Shown: positions 37,136 through 48,845, counted from the stretch's first letter. The stretch is DNA of 64,000 bases from Pseudomonas lalkuanensis (GCF_008807375.1 NZ_CP043311.1:2274001-2338000), one strand, 5' to 3'. The notes: generated by a model not told the origin, from the letters alone. Made by a program: numbers and translations.

Positions 37136-38299
37136 TCAGCGGGTTTCGTTGTACAGCTCGCGGCCGATCAGCATGCGGCGGATTTCGCTGGTGCCGGCGC
37201 CGATCTCGTAGAGCTTGGCGTCGCGCAGCAGGCGGCCGGCCGGGTACTCGTTGGTGTAGCCGTTGCCACCCAGCAGCTGGATGGTGTCCAGGGCCATCCT
37301 GGTGGCCATTTCTGCGGTGTAGAGGATCACCGCGGCAGCATCCTTGCGCGATTCCTCGCCGCGGTCGCAGGCCTTGGCCACGTTGTACAGGTAGGACTTG
37401 GAGGCGTTCATGCCGGCGTACATGTCGGCCAGCTTGCCTTGCACCAGCTGGAACTCGCCGATGGACTGCTTGAACTGCTGGCGCTCGTGCACGTAGGGCA
37501 GCACTACGTCCATGCACGCGCTCATGATCCCGGTCGGGCCGCCCGAGAGCACGGTGCGCTCGTAATCCAGGCCGCTCATCAGCACGGCCACGCCACGGCC
37601 TTCCGCACCGAGGATGTTCTCTTCCGGCACTTCGACGTCTTCGAACACCAGCTCGCAAGTGTTGGAACCGCGCATACCCAGCTTGTCCAGCTTCTGGTGG
37701 CGGGAGAAGCCCTTGTAGTCGCGCTCGACGATGAAGGCAGTCATACCGCGCGAGCCGGCGTTGACGTCAGTCTTGGCGTAGATCACGTAGGTGTTGGCGT
37801 CCGGGCCATTGGTGATCCACATCTTGTTGCCGTTGAGTACGTAGCGGTCGCCTTTCTTTTCGGCGCGCAGCTTCATCGACACCACGTCCGAGCCGGCATT
37901 GGGCTCGCTCATGGCCAGCGCGCCGACGTGTTCGCCGGAGCACAGCTTGGGCAGGTACTTGAGCTTCTGCTCGTGGGTGCCGTTCTTGCGGATCTGGTTG
38001 AGGCACAGGTTGGAGTGGGCGCCATAGGACAGGCCGACCGAGGCGGACGCGCGGCTGATCTCTTCCATGGCCACCACGTGAGCCAGGTAGCCCATGTTGG
38101 TGCCGCCGTACTCCTCTTCCACGGTCATGCCCAGCAGGCCCATGTCGCCGAACTTGCGCCACATGTCCATGGGGAACTCGTTATCGCGGTCGATCTGGGC
38201 GGCACGCGGAGCCAGTTCGGCTTGGGCGAACTGGTAGACGGAGTCGCGCAGCATGTCGATGGTCTCGCCGAGACCGAAGTTGAGGGTGGGATAGCTCAT
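37136..38299 (-). CDS. liuA: Isovaleryl-CoA dehydrogenase
   Basis: A 387-residue acyl-CoA dehydrogenase. FAD/substrate motifs [13 protein letters not shown] and MWITNGPDA are intact. The catalytic glutamate lies in [16 protein letters not shown], the position used by isovaleryl-CoA dehydrogenases and not the late Glu of other family members. It oxidises isovaleryl-CoA to 3-methylcrotonyl-CoA. First enzyme gene of the liu operon, 42 bases after liuR. Confidence 0.94.
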   Translation of the reverse strand: MSYPTLNFGLGETIDMLRDSVYQFAQAELAPRAAQIDRDNEFPMDMWRKFGDMGLLGMTVEEEYGGTNMGYLAHVVAMEEISRASASVGLSYGAHSNLCLNQIRKNGTHEQKLKYLPKLCSGEHVGALAMSEPNAGSDVVSMKLRAEKKGDRYVLNGNKMWITNGPDANTYVIYAKTDVNAGSRGMTAFIVERDYKGFSRHQKLDKLGMRGSNTCELVFEDVEVPEENILGAEGRGVAVLMSGLDYERTVLSGGPTGIMSACMDVVLPYVHERQQFKQSIGEFQLVQGKLADMYAGMNASKSYLYNVAKACDRGEESRKDAAAVILYTAEMATRMALDTIQLLGGNGYTNEYPAGRLLRDAKLYEIGAGTSEIRRMLIGRELYNETR

Positions 38300-38341
38300 C
38301 GTTACACCTGTGCTTGTCATTGTCGGTGAGTGGGGGAGGGG

Positions 38342-38740
38342 TCAGGCGTTGACGCCCTGTTTGCGTTCGGTTTCGGCCAGAGCCGCCAGGCAGCGTTCCT
38401 CGGCCGTATCCAGTTCCAGTTGCATCTGCCGGATATCCAGCAACTGCTGTTCAAGCTGCGCGCGGCGCGCGGCGATCTTGCCCATGAAGGTTTCCAGCTG
38501 CTTGCGATTGCCGCTGCTGGGGTCGTAGAGGTCGATCAGCTCCTTGCATTCGGCCAGCGAGAAGCCGATGCGCTTGCCGCGCAGGATGAGCTTCAGCGCC
38601 ACCAGGTCCTTCGGGCTGTAGATGCGTTCCTGGCCCTTGCGCTCGGGGCTGAGCATGCCCTGCTCCTCGTAGAAGCGGATGGCGCGGGTGGTGACGTCCA
38701 GTTCGCGGGCCAGGTCGGAAATGCTGTAGGTGATGGACAT
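38342..38740 (-). CDS. liuR: MerR-family regulator of leucine breakdown
   Basis: A 132-residue MerR protein: winged HTH at the start (YSISDLARELDVTTRAIRFY then EEQGMLSPERKGQERIYS) and a long dimerisation helix to the end. The ATG at 38740 is preferred to an upstream start that would cover its own operator. It heads the liu operon. A perfect palindrome lies 25 bases upstream, as expected for autoregulation. Confidence 0.92.
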   Translation of the reverse strand: MSITYSISDLARELDVTTRAIRFYEEQGMLSPERKGQERIYSPKDLVALKLILRGKRIGFSLAECKELIDLYDPSSGNRKQLETFMGKIAARRAQLEQQLLDIRQMQLELDTAEERCLAALAETERKQGVNA

Positions 38741-38765
38741 GGAAGGGGCCGTCTCTGTGTTTACC

Positions 38766-38781
38766 TTTACGTTAACGTAAA
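38766..38781. promoter_or_regulatory. LiuR operator
   Basis: TTTACGTTAACGTAAA is a perfect 16-base palindrome just upstream of liuR. It is of the type described for LiuR in proteobacteria. Confidence 0.75.
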
Positions 38782-38960
38782 CCTGTGCCAACCTGACTGT
38801 CAACTACGCACCGCAAAGGCTGGCGATGGCCGGAATGGCTTGATACCTGCTCCTTGCAGGGGAAAGGGCCCGCTCTTTACGGACGCGGGCCGGGGGTGTA
38901 GACATTCAAGGCGTGCGACTTGTCCGCCGGCCCATGCCGGGGCGCACGCTGGAGCGAGAG

Positions 38961-40868
<1,908 letters not shown>

Positions 40869-40903
40869 GGGGCTGTTGGAGCTCCCATGTAGTCACAACC
40901 CTT

Positions 40904-40998
40904 GTGGTAGCGAATTCATTCGCGATTCGGTCCATAGGCCCCGCAGGTGGACCGGGGACTGCGTTGCAGTCCTTCGCGAATGAATTCGCTGCCACATC
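40904..40998. repeat. REP-type pair before the qhpF-like gene
   Basis: TTGTGGTAGCGAATTCATTC at the left and GAATGAATTCGCTGCCACA at the right enclose smaller stems. It lies 25 bases upstream of the ABC transporter gene and may separate it from the regulator. Confidence 0.75.
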
Positions 40999-41022
40999 AG
41001 CTAGCCGAAAATCCTGCATTCC

Positions 41023-42756
41023 ATGACCCGCCTCTTCCTCAAACTGGTGGAAACCAGCGACCCCGACCTCCTGTGCCGAGCCCTTGCCTGGCTGTACAGC
41101 TTCGTCCGCCCGCAGCTGCGCGCCATCCTGGTGCTACTCGGCCTGTCCCTCGGCGCATCCCTGTTGGTGCTGGCCCAGCCCTGGCTGACCAAGACCCTGA
41201 TCGACGACGGCCTGTTGGCCAGGGACTTCAGCAAGCTGGTGCAGGTGGCCATCGCGATGATCGCCGTCGGCATCCTCGGCACCGTCCTGTCCGGTATCAA
41301 CCGCTACCTGCACACGCGGCTTTCCGGGCGCATCCTTTTCGCCCTGCGAGACGACCTCTATCGCCACCTGCAGCAACTCTCACCGGCCTTCTACGGCCGC
41401 AAGCGCCTCGGCGACATCCTGTCCCGGCTGGATGGCGACGTGGCGGAGATCCAACGCTTTGCCGTGGATTCGCTGTTCTCCGCCGTTTCCAGCGTCATCG
41501 GCCTGCTCGGCGCCGTGGCCCTCATGCTGCTGTTGTCCTGGCAACTGTCTCTGTTGCTGGCGCTGCTGATCCCCATCGAAGTGCTCTGGCTGCGCTGGAT
41601 GCGACGCAAGGTGGAGCGGGAGGTGCGCAGCCTGCGCGAGCGGTCGGCGGATGTGTCGTCCTTCCTGGTGGAAACCCTGCCGGCGATGAAATTCATCCAG
41701 GCCGCCGGCCAGCAGAAGCGCGAGTCGCGACGCCTGGAAGGTCTGGGGCAGGGCTACATGAGCCAATTGCTGCGGGTGCAGGTCACCGAATTCTTCACCC
41801 ACGCCGTGCCCGGCACGCTCACCTCCCTGTCCCGTGCCTGTGCCTTTCTCATCGGCGGTTACTGGGTCATCCAGGGCACCTGGCAACTGGGTGCGCTGAT
41901 CGCCTTTTCCACCTACCTCGGCATGGCCGTGGGCCCGGTGCAGAGCCTGCTCGGCCTCTACGTCGCCCTGCAGCGGATGACCGTCAGCCTCGGCCGGGTG
42001 ATGGAGCTGCAGCAGGAACCCGTGCCGGTACGTCAGCCCGAGTCGCCCAAACCCATGCCGGAGGGCAGGGGAGAGCTGCGCCTCGAGGGCGTGCACTTCG
42101 CCCATGAACAGCGTGCCGGCGCCATACTGCGCGGAGTGGATACGGTGATCCCCGCCGGCCTCAAGGTGGCCATCAGTGGCGCCTCCGGCGTCGGCAAGTC
42201 GACCCTCATCGACTTGCTGCAACGCTTCTATGACCCGGACCAGGGCCGTGTGCTGCTGGACGGCGCCGACCTGCGCGAGCTGGACCTGTTCGCCCTGCGC
42301 CGGCGCATCGCCGTGGTCAGCCAGGACATCGTCCTGTTCCGTGGCACCCTGGCCGAGAATCTTGCCTACAGCGCCCCGGATGCCAGTCGCGAGTCCCTGG
42401 AGCAAGTCGCTCGCCTGGCCCGGCTGGACAGCCTGATCGAATCCCTGCCAATGGGCCTGGACAGTCCCCTGGGCGAGCGCGGCCAGCAGCTTTCCGGCGG
42501 CCAGAGACAGCGCATCGCCATTGCCCGCGCCTTGCTGCAGGACCCGCTCATCCTTGTGCTGGACGAAGCCACCTCGGCAGTGGACGAAGCCACCGAGCGC
42601 GAGGTGATCGCCGCCATCGACCAACTTTTCTTCGGCCGCACCCGCATCCTGATCAGCCATCGGCCATCCACCCTGGCACAGGCCGACATCGCCTTCCGCC
42701 TGGAGCATGGGCAATTGAAACGCCTGGAACCGGAGCAGGTGAGCCATGGCCATTGA
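41023..42756 (+). CDS. qhpF: ABC exporter of the QhpF type (quinohemoprotein amine dehydrogenase maturation)
   Basis: A 577-residue half-transporter: six membrane segments in residues 20-300 (LRAILVLLGLSLGASLLVLA and others), then an ATPase with Walker A ISGASGVGKSTL, signature LSGGQRQRIAIARALL and Walker B LILVLDEATSA. In Paracoccus QhpF exports the cross-linked small subunit of quinohemoprotein amine dehydrogenase. The assignment rests on its coupling to a cytosolic subtilisin-like protease and a flavin monooxygenase, the QhpE/QhpG pair. It overlaps the protease start by 11 bases. Confidence 0.8.
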   Translation: MTRLFLKLVETSDPDLLCRALAWLYSFVRPQLRAILVLLGLSLGASLLVLAQPWLTKTLIDDGLLARDFSKLVQVAIAMIAVGILGTVLSGINRYLHTRLSGRILFALRDDLYRHLQQLSPAFYGRKRLGDILSRLDGDVAEIQRFAVDSLFSAVSSVIGLLGAVALMLLLSWQLSLLLALLIPIEVLWLRWMRRKVEREVRSLRERSADVSSFLVETLPAMKFIQAAGQQKRESRRLEGLGQGYMSQLLRVQVTEFFTHAVPGTLTSLSRACAFLIGGYWVIQGTWQLGALIAFSTYLGMAVGPVQSLLGLYVALQRMTVSLGRVMELQQEPVPVRQPESPKPMPEGRGELRLEGVHFAHEQRAGAILRGVDTVIPAGLKVAISGASGVGKSTLIDLLQRFYDPDQGRVLLDGADLRELDLFALRRRIAVVSQDIVLFRGTLAENLAYSAPDASRESLEQVARLARLDSLIESLPMGLDSPLGERGQQLSGGQRQRIAIARALLQDPLILVLDEATSAVDEATEREVIAAIDQLFFGRTRILISHRPSTLAQADIAFRLEHGQLKRLEPEQVSHGH

Positions 42757-43420
42757 GCTCGCCATCGGCATCATCGACAGCGGCTTTGCACCTGGGCAGG
42801 GCGATCAGGTTGCGCTGGCCAGACGCTTCTGGCTGGACGCGGGTGAATTGCAGGAGGGTGACACCCAACTCGACGCCCTTGGCCACGGAAGCGTGGTGCT
42901 GGACACCCTGACCCGCGAGAGCGGCCCGGTCCGCCTCTGCGTCGCCCAGGTCTTCGGCGACCGCTGGCAAACCAGCCCGCTGCAGATCGCCGCCGCCTTG
43001 CACTGGCTGGTCGAGCAGGACGTTGCGCTGGTGAACATGAGCCTGGGCCTGCGCAATGACCGCCCGGTACTGCGCGAGGCCTGCGTACTGGCCCAGGCCT
43101 CCGGCATCCTGCTTTGCGCTTCCAGTCCGGCTCAGGGCGAGCCGGTATACCCAGCCGCTTACCCAGGCGTGATCCGCATCACCGGCGACGCCCGCTGCGC
43201 GCCGGGGCAATGGTCCTGGCTGAACAGCCCCCAGGCCGACTTCGGCGCCCATGTCGCCGCCGCCAATGGCGTGGCCGGCTCCAGCGTGGGCTGCGCGGCA
43301 CTCTCGGGGATCATCGCGGGCTACCTGCAGTCACAGCCCGGCGCAAGCCGCGAGGCGGTGCTCCGCTGGCTGCGGGACGGTGCAGCCTTCATCGGCCCGG
43401 AGCGCCGTGGCCATGACTGA
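42746..43420 (+). CDS. qhpE: Subtilisin-like maturation protease of the QhpE type
   Basis: A 224-residue compact S8 protease with no signal peptide, so it acts in the cytosol. The triad is visible: Asp11 in IGIIDSGF, His47 in DALGHGSVV and Ser180 in GVAGSSVGCAALSG. QhpE removes the leader of the dehydrogenase gamma subunit after thioether formation. Length and lack of propeptide match this unusual protease. It overlaps both the exporter and the monooxygenase genes. Confidence 0.85.
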   Translation: MAIELAIGIIDSGFAPGQGDQVALARRFWLDAGELQEGDTQLDALGHGSVVLDTLTRESGPVRLCVAQVFGDRWQTSPLQIAAALHWLVEQDVALVNMSLGLRNDRPVLREACVLAQASGILLCASSPAQGEPVYPAAYPGVIRITGDARCAPGQWSWLNSPQADFGAHVAAANGVAGSSVGCAALSGIIAGYLQSQPGASREAVLRWLRDGAAFIGPERRGHD

Positions 43421-44702
43421 CATCGTCGTGCTCGGCGCCGGTCCGGCCGGTGCGGGCGTGGCCCTGGGACTGAAGCGGCTTGGCTACCCCGTGCGGGTGG
43501 TCAGTGAATGGCGGCGTTTCGCAGCGGTGGAAGGCGTGTCCCAGCGGGTGCTGGACGGCCTGCGCCAGGCCGGCCTCCACCGTGCCCTGGCCTGCGCGGC
43601 TGCGCCGTCTCCCCGACGCGTGTTGTGGAATGGCGACGGCCAGTCCATCAACCAGGAATGCCTGCTGGACCGCCCCCGGTTCGACGCGGCCATCCGCGAA
43701 GACCTGCGCGAGGCCGGAATCGAAGTACTGGAAGCCCGCGTGCTCAAGGTGGAAGGCAGCGACGCCGGCCACCTGATCCAGCTCGACTCCCGCGAGCCGC
43801 TGCGCGCTGATTTCCTCGTCGAGGCCCGAGGCCGTTCGGCACCGCTCGCCGGGGGGCGACTGCGCGGGCCGGAAACCCTCAGCCTGCTCAACCAGTGGCA
43901 GGAAGCACCGGGCCATCCCGGCTCCGCAGTCGAGAGCCTGCCCGACGGCTGGGCCTGGATGGCGCGCCTGGCCGATGGCCGCTGCTATTGGCAGATCACC
44001 CAGGATGCCGGTGGCCTTCCGCCCAAGGATCAATTGCCGGATTACTGTGCCCGGCGTCGCGCTGAATCCGCGCTGGTGCGCGAACTGTTCGGCGACGCCG
44101 CACTGCAACCCGCCAGCCTCCATGCCCGCAGCAGCACGGCGATCCTCTTCCATGAAGCCAGCGGCCCGAGCTGGCTGCGGGTCGGGGATGCGGCGATGGC
44201 GGTGGACCCGCTCTCCGGCAACGGCATCTTCCAGTCCCTGTCCTCTGCGTTACAGGCGCCCGCCGTAATCAACACAATGCTGCAACGCCCAGATCGAGCT
44301 GAGTTGGCCCGACAATTCCACCAGCGCCGGGTAGAGCACCTCTTTCTGCGCTTCGCCCGCACTGGCCGGGATTTCTATGCCCTGGAACAGCGCTGGCCCG
44401 AGCAACCCTTCTGGTGCGACCGCCGCACCTGGCCGGATGCCGACCCCATGCACGCCCCGGCGGACTTCAGCCAGGTGAGGGTAGCGCGCGCACCGGTGAT
44501 CCACGGCGAGCTGATCGAAGAAGTGGAGGTGGTTGTCACGGCCGACCAGCCCCTGGGTATCTGGCACCTGCAAGGCATCGAACTCGCGCCCATCATCACC
44601 GCGCTCAAACGAGGGGAGCTGAACCAGGCCCTGGCTGCGTTGCCCGAGCCGCAGCGCCGCACGGTCCAGGGCTGGCTCCTGTCCCAGGGCTACCGCCCCT
44701 GA
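43413..44702 (+). CDS. qhpG: FAD monooxygenase of the QhpG type
   Basis: A 429-residue flavoprotein with a Rossmann start (IVVLGAGPAGAGVALGL), a middle segment FLVEARGRSAPLAGG and the second FAD motif GDAAMAVDPLSGNGIF, as in tryptophan-halogenase-like monooxygenases. QhpG doubly hydroxylates the tryptophan that becomes cysteine tryptophylquinone in the amine dehydrogenase gamma subunit. The ATG overlaps the protease stop. The three-gene coupling makes the call. Confidence 0.82.
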   Translation: MTDIVVLGAGPAGAGVALGLKRLGYPVRVVSEWRRFAAVEGVSQRVLDGLRQAGLHRALACAAAPSPRRVLWNGDGQSINQECLLDRPRFDAAIREDLREAGIEVLEARVLKVEGSDAGHLIQLDSREPLRADFLVEARGRSAPLAGGRLRGPETLSLLNQWQEAPGHPGSAVESLPDGWAWMARLADGRCYWQITQDAGGLPPKDQLPDYCARRRAESALVRELFGDAALQPASLHARSSTAILFHEASGPSWLRVGDAAMAVDPLSGNGIFQSLSSALQAPAVINTMLQRPDRAELARQFHQRRVEHLFLRFARTGRDFYALEQRWPEQPFWCDRRTWPDADPMHAPADFSQVRVARAPVIHGELIEEVEVVVTADQPLGIWHLQGIELAPIITALKRGELNQALAALPEPQRRTVQGWLLSQGYRP

Positions 44703-44870
44703 AGGTTTTCTGCCAAGGGCAACAACGTTGCCCCCGGGAACCAGCAGAACGGTCCGTATTCCGCTGGGGGTGGCAGAGTGCAGCCCGTCGGTCTTCACTG
44801 ATTGTAAATTGACACTACGACCATCAGTCGCGCTAAGTGTTGGAGTAGTCGGCAGTTTCCGGGAAATGCC

Positions 44871-46292
44871 ATGAGTGAAGACCAGAAGAACGAACGCAGT
44901 ATCTGGCACGTTTACCAAGGAAAGCTGGGCGCCCCCCTGACACTCGCGGTGCTCGTATTCGTCGGATGCCTGTTGGGCATCCTCAGCCGTCCGGAAAACC
45001 ATCTCGCCTCGCTCTGGCTGGCCAACGCCACCATGGCCGGCTTCATGCTCAGGGTGCCCGCCTCGGTGAGCCCGCTTGGCTGGCTCCTTTCGACGCTGGC
45101 CTTTCTCGCCGCGGACCTGCTGACCGGTTCCGGGTTGTTCAAGGCGGGCATCCTCACCGTCGCGAACCTCATGGGCGTGGCGGCGACCTATACGGTCTAC
45201 AAGCGCCTGTCCAAGGGGGCGATCGGTATCCGTCAGCCGATGTCGGTACTTCAGCTCGCCATCGCCTGCGCCTGTGGCGCTGCGGCATCAGGCCTGGTGG
45301 GGGCGGTCGCCAATCCGTTGCTGTTCGACGGCGGTGTGCTGATCGGTTTCATCTTCTGGTCCGTCACCGAGTTCGCCAACTACATCGGTATTCTGCCCGT
45401 CATCCTGAGCATGCCCGAACCCGCTGCGCGGGCCCGCAGGATAGTAATCAACAGCGCCGCACCGATCCGCTGGCGCGGCATGCTTCCGGTATTCGGGCTG
45501 TTCGTCTCCTGCATGGGGGCCATCGTCATCGGCGGTCCTGGCGCCATCGCATTTCCGGTACCCGCGCTGCTGTGGTGCGCGGTGACCTACTCGGTATTCG
45601 TCACCGCGCTCCTCACCCTGATGGCCAGCGCCTGGATGCTGATCAGCTTTTCCCACTCCCTCCCGTACGATGAGTCGCTGCTCATCTCCCTCCGGCTTGG
45701 CGTGTTCCTGATCGTCCCCGGTCCGATCATGCTGTCCAGCGTGATGCAGAGTAATAACAAGCTGCTGGTCACCCTCAAACAGATGGCGGCGCGGGATGGC
45801 CTGACCGGGGTGAGCAACCGCCTGGATTTCCTCGACAGGGCCCAGGAGCAACTGAACGCCGCCTCATCTTCCGTCGGGGTGATGATGATCGACCTGGACC
45901 ACTTCAAGGAGATCAACGACACCCACGGCCACTCCGCCGGTGACGCCGTGTTGATAGCGGTCGCCGGGCGCATCCAGCGTTGCCTGCGCAGCAGTGATTT
46001 GCTGGGCCGCCTGGGTGGGGAGGAATTCGCGATCCTGATTCCGGACCGTTCCGCCGAAGAACTCATCGCCGTGGCCGAGCGCATACGGCACACAGTGGCG
46101 GATTCCACGGTCGGCCTGCCAAACCACAGGTCGATCCCGGTCACCATGAGCATCGGTCTTGTGGTGGTCGAGAATGGCAACGGGTTGAGTATCGAGCGCC
46201 TGCTGATCGAAGCCGACTCGGCCCTCTACAGGGCCAAGAGTGCCGGGCGCAACCGGGTTGTGCTTTCCGGTGCTCCTGAGCCAGTCAACTGA
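44871..46292 (+). CDS. Diguanylate cyclase with MASE1-like membrane sensor
   Basis: A 473-residue protein. Residues 20-300 have eight or so membrane segments arranged as in MASE1 sensors. The GGDEF domain begins DGLTGVSNRLDFLDR, has the active site GGEEF near 385 and an intact inhibitory site (RSSD, five residues before it). It should make cyclic di-GMP and be product-inhibited. It stands between the qhp-like trio and an AraC gene; a link to amine sensing is not shown by sequence. Confidence 0.9.
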   Translation: MSEDQKNERSIWHVYQGKLGAPLTLAVLVFVGCLLGILSRPENHLASLWLANATMAGFMLRVPASVSPLGWLLSTLAFLAADLLTGSGLFKAGILTVANLMGVAATYTVYKRLSKGAIGIRQPMSVLQLAIACACGAAASGLVGAVANPLLFDGGVLIGFIFWSVTEFANYIGILPVILSMPEPAARARRIVINSAAPIRWRGMLPVFGLFVSCMGAIVIGGPGAIAFPVPALLWCAVTYSVFVTALLTLMASAWMLISFSHSLPYDESLLISLRLGVFLIVPGPIMLSSVMQSNNKLLVTLKQMAARDGLTGVSNRLDFLDRAQEQLNAASSSVGVMMIDLDHFKEINDTHGHSAGDAVLIAVAGRIQRCLRSSDLLGRLGGEEFAILIPDRSAEELIAVAERIRHTVADSTVGLPNHRSIPVTMSIGLVVVENGNGLSIERLLIEADSALYRAKSAGRNRVVLSGAPEPVN

Positions 46293-46321
46293 GGCTTCGG
46301 CAAGCGGCTGACTCGGAACCT

Positions 46322-46366
46322 GTTGGGGCGAACTCATTCGCAAGGGCAACGCAGTTGCCCCTCCAA
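46322..46366. repeat. REP-type repeat
   Basis: GTTGGGGCGAACTCATTCGC and GCAGTTGCCCCTCCAAC face each other after the diguanylate cyclase gene. Confidence 0.65.
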
Positions 46367-46528
46367 CGCACTGATGCAGAGACCCGGGATGGGTAAGCAG
46401 GAAAGCCATGCGGACTATCGGCCGATGGTTATCCCTTCTTATCGATAACTGGCCACGCGCTTCCCGACTTGCACGTGACTCATGGCGGTTGATAGCCTTC
46501 CGGGCCTAAGAAACCAGCAGGCCCGGGT

Positions 46529-47410
46529 ATGGTGATCAGGGTTGTCGAGGCACAGGAAGTAGACCAGCAGCGGATAGCCATTCCTGGTTGGGAACAGCAA
46601 TACACGCAGATGTCTGCTGGGCGATTCTCGGGGCGGATCCTGCACGCCGAGGTCGAGGGGATCGAGCTCTATGAGGAGCAGATGAACCTTCGCGTTGAGC
46701 AGGAGTTCCATGCTCCGCCCGGCGCCCTGGTCTTCAGCTTCGACATGTCGGAAAACACCCTTTACCTGCTCGATGGCGAGACCCGCAACGCCTGGGTCAC
46801 GCCGGAGAACTACCGCGAGGTGGCGGTGGTGATCAAACAGGCGGGGCAGTGGGGCCAATCGCTCGATGGATTCGCTGACCTGGTGCTGACGCCGCTTCGA
46901 TCCGACAACTGCAGGTCGGTCGCGGCCTCGCTCAGCAACATGCTCACCGGCGCGTCCGGCGGCCACCACCCTATGGATGCTCCCGGTGTCGCGCAGACCA
47001 TCGTATCCGACTGTTTCTCCCTGCTCTGCGAGGCTCCGCTTGGCGATGTGCATCGCTCGCGCTCCATGGTCCAGGCCAAACGTGTCGTGCAGCGGGTCAA
47101 GGAAGTGGTGAACGATTGTCCCGAAGAGCACTTCGGGATGACCGAGCTGGCCGCGAAAGCCGGTGTTTCGCCGCGCAGCCTGCAGCAATCCTTCCTGCGT
47201 TACGCCGGCCTCCCGCCCATCGTCTGGCTCAGAAACCGTCGCCTGAACGCGGCTCGCCGCGACTTGCTGGGGGCCGCCGAGTCGGGCACGACCGTGGCCG
47301 AGGTGGCCATGAAATGGTCGTTCTGGCACCTGGGCCGCTTCTCCCAGTCCTACCACGCGCTCTTCGGCGAGTACCCCAAGACCACCGTCAAGCAGGGCGG
47401 CCGGACCTGA
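46529..47410 (+). CDS. AraC-family regulator (QhpR/EutR-like)
   Basis: A 293-residue AraC protein. The last 100 residues have two HTH motifs (FGMTELAAKAGVSPRSLQQSF and TVAEVAMKWSFWHLGRFSQSY). The N-terminal domain is of the long cupin-like type of EutR and QhpR. Because it lies close to the qhpFEG-like genes and next to the putrescine operon, it may regulate either; QhpR in Paracoccus is an AraC protein. The start may be the ATG at 46529; no strong ribosome binding site is seen. Confidence 0.78.
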   Translation: MVIRVVEAQEVDQQRIAIPGWEQQYTQMSAGRFSGRILHAEVEGIELYEEQMNLRVEQEFHAPPGALVFSFDMSENTLYLLDGETRNAWVTPENYREVAVVIKQAGQWGQSLDGFADLVLTPLRSDNCRSVAASLSNMLTGASGGHHPMDAPGVAQTIVSDCFSLLCEAPLGDVHRSRSMVQAKRVVQRVKEVVNDCPEEHFGMTELAAKAGVSPRSLQQSFLRYAGLPPIVWLRNRRLNAARRDLLGAAESGTTVAEVAMKWSFWHLGRFSQSYHALFGEYPKTTVKQGGRT

Positions 47411-47476
47411 TCGCGGACGCGGTCCGCTGCTGCAGATGCAGCCTTGGCGTGGACCGTAGGAGGGTGTGGAGCGAAG

Positions 47477-47515
47477 CGATACCCATCCATCGAGATCGCC
47501 GCAGGATGGGTATCG
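47477..47515. terminator. Convergent hairpin between AraC and puuB genes
   Basis: CGATACCCATCC and GGATGGGTATCG form a 12-base stem with a 15-base loop in the gap between the converging genes. It can end both transcripts. It is also a common Pseudomonas intergenic repeat. Confidence 0.6.
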
Positions 47516-47549
47516 CCCAGGCTCCACCCATCCTGCAAGGGCCGATTTG

Positions 47550-48845
47550 TCAGCCCAGCAACTCCCGCACCCGATACCACGCCATGCCTAGCGCCAGCAG
47601 CGGGGAGCGCAGCAGCTTGCCGCCGGGGAAGGTGAGATGCGGCACCGCGCTGAACAGGTCCAGCCCCTTGCTTTGACCGCTATGGATGGCCTCCGCCAGC
47701 AGCTTGGCCGACCAGTGCGTCACGTTCAGTCCGTGGCCGGAATAGCCCTGGGCGAAGAACACGTTCGGATGCGCCTTGAGCCGTCCTACCTGCGGGAAGC
47801 GATTGGCGGTGATCCCGATCATGCCGCCCCACTGGTACTCGATCCGCACCCGCGCGAGCTGCGGGAATACCTTGAGCACCTTCGGCCGCATGTAGGCGCC
47901 GATGTCCTTCGGGTCCCGGCCGGAGTAATGGCAGGCGCCTCCGAAGAGCAGGCGCCGATCGGCGGTCAGGCGGTAGTAGTCCAGCCCCACCTTCTGGTCG
48001 CACAGCGCCAGGTTCTGCGGGATCAGCTGCGCCGCCAGTTCTTCGGACAACGGCTCGGTTGCGACCACATAGCTGCCGGCGGGCAGCACTTTGCCGGTCA
48101 GCCTGGGTTCCAGATCGTCCAGGTGCGCATTGCAGCCGAGCACCAGGTTATCCGCCAGCACGCGTCCCTGCGCACAGTGGACGATCGCGGTCTTGCCGTG
48201 CTCGATGCGCAGCACCGGGCTCTGCTCGAAGATCTGTGCGCCGAAGGCCTGGGCGGCGCGGGCTTCGCCCTTGACCAGGTCCAGCGGATGCAAGTGACCT
48301 GAGCCCATGTCGACCAGTCCACCGGCGTAGCAATCGCTGGCCACCACCTCACGCATCTGGCCGGGGCCTATCAGACGGGTCTGGTGCGGATAGCCCAGCG
48401 CATTCAGTTCCTCCTGCTCTTCGGCCATGGCGGCGAACTGGGCGGGGGTGTTGGCCAGCTCGCAGAAGCCCCAGCGCAGGTCGCAATCGATGTTCAGGTC
48501 GCGGATGCGCTCCGCGACCAGGGTCACCGAGTCGAGGCCCGCGCGCTCCAGGTAGCGGACCCCTTCCTCGCCCACGTACTTGGCGAAGCCACTGACATCG
48601 TGGCCGATGCCACGTATCAGTTGGCCACCGTTGCGTCCGCTGGCGCCCCAGCCTATGCGGCGCGCTTCCAGCAACACCACGGAGTGTCCACGCTGGGCCA
48701 GCTCCAGTGCAGTGTTGACGCCTGTGAGCCCACCGCCGACGACGCAAACGTCCGCGCGAACGTCCCCCGCGAGCGAGGGATACAGCTGTTTGTCTCGGGC
48801 GGTTGCGGCGTAGTAGGACGCAGCATGCTCCTCGGTGTGAGTCAT
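47550..48845 (-). CDS. puuB: Gamma-glutamylputrescine oxidase (PuuB-like FAD oxidoreductase)
   Basis: A 431-residue DAO-family flavoenzyme: DVCVVGGGLTGVNTALELAQ near 30 with RIGWGASGRNGGQLI after it, and the C-terminal FAD segment GYSGHGLNVTHWSAKL. It oxidises gamma-glutamylputrescine to the aldehyde. The frame runs on upstream over the binding-protein gene but the real ATG is at 48845 (MTHTEEHAASYYAAT). Last gene of the puuA-potF-puuB operon. Confidence 0.88.
   Translation of the reverse strand: MTHTEEHAASYYAATARDKQLYPSLAGDVRADVCVVGGGLTGVNTALELAQRGHSVVLLEARRIGWGASGRNGGQLIRGIGHDVSGFAKYVGEEGVRYLERAGLDSVTLVAERIRDLNIDCDLRWGFCELANTPAQFAAMAEEQEELNALGYPHQTRLIGPGQMREVVASDCYAGGLVDMGSGHLHPLDLVKGEARAAQAFGAQIFEQSPVLRIEHGKTAIVHCAQGRVLADNLVLGCNAHLDDLEPRLTGKVLPAGSYVVATEPLSEELAAQLIPQNLALCDQKVGLDYYRLTADRRLLFGGACHYSGRDPKDIGAYMRPKVLKVFPQLARVRIEYQWGGMIGITANRFPQVGRLKAHPNVFFAQGYSGHGLNVTHWSAKLLAEAIHSGQSKGLDLFSAVPHLTFPGGKLLRSPLLALGMAWYRVRELLG

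Noticed and set aside
41023..44702. Bacteriocin or lanthipeptide export cluster
   Set aside because: ABC transporter plus protease could suggest this. The protease is a signal-less subtilisin, the exporter lacks a peptidase domain, and the third gene is a tryptophan-type flavin monooxygenase, which together match QhpF/E/G. No precursor peptide was found in the gaps.
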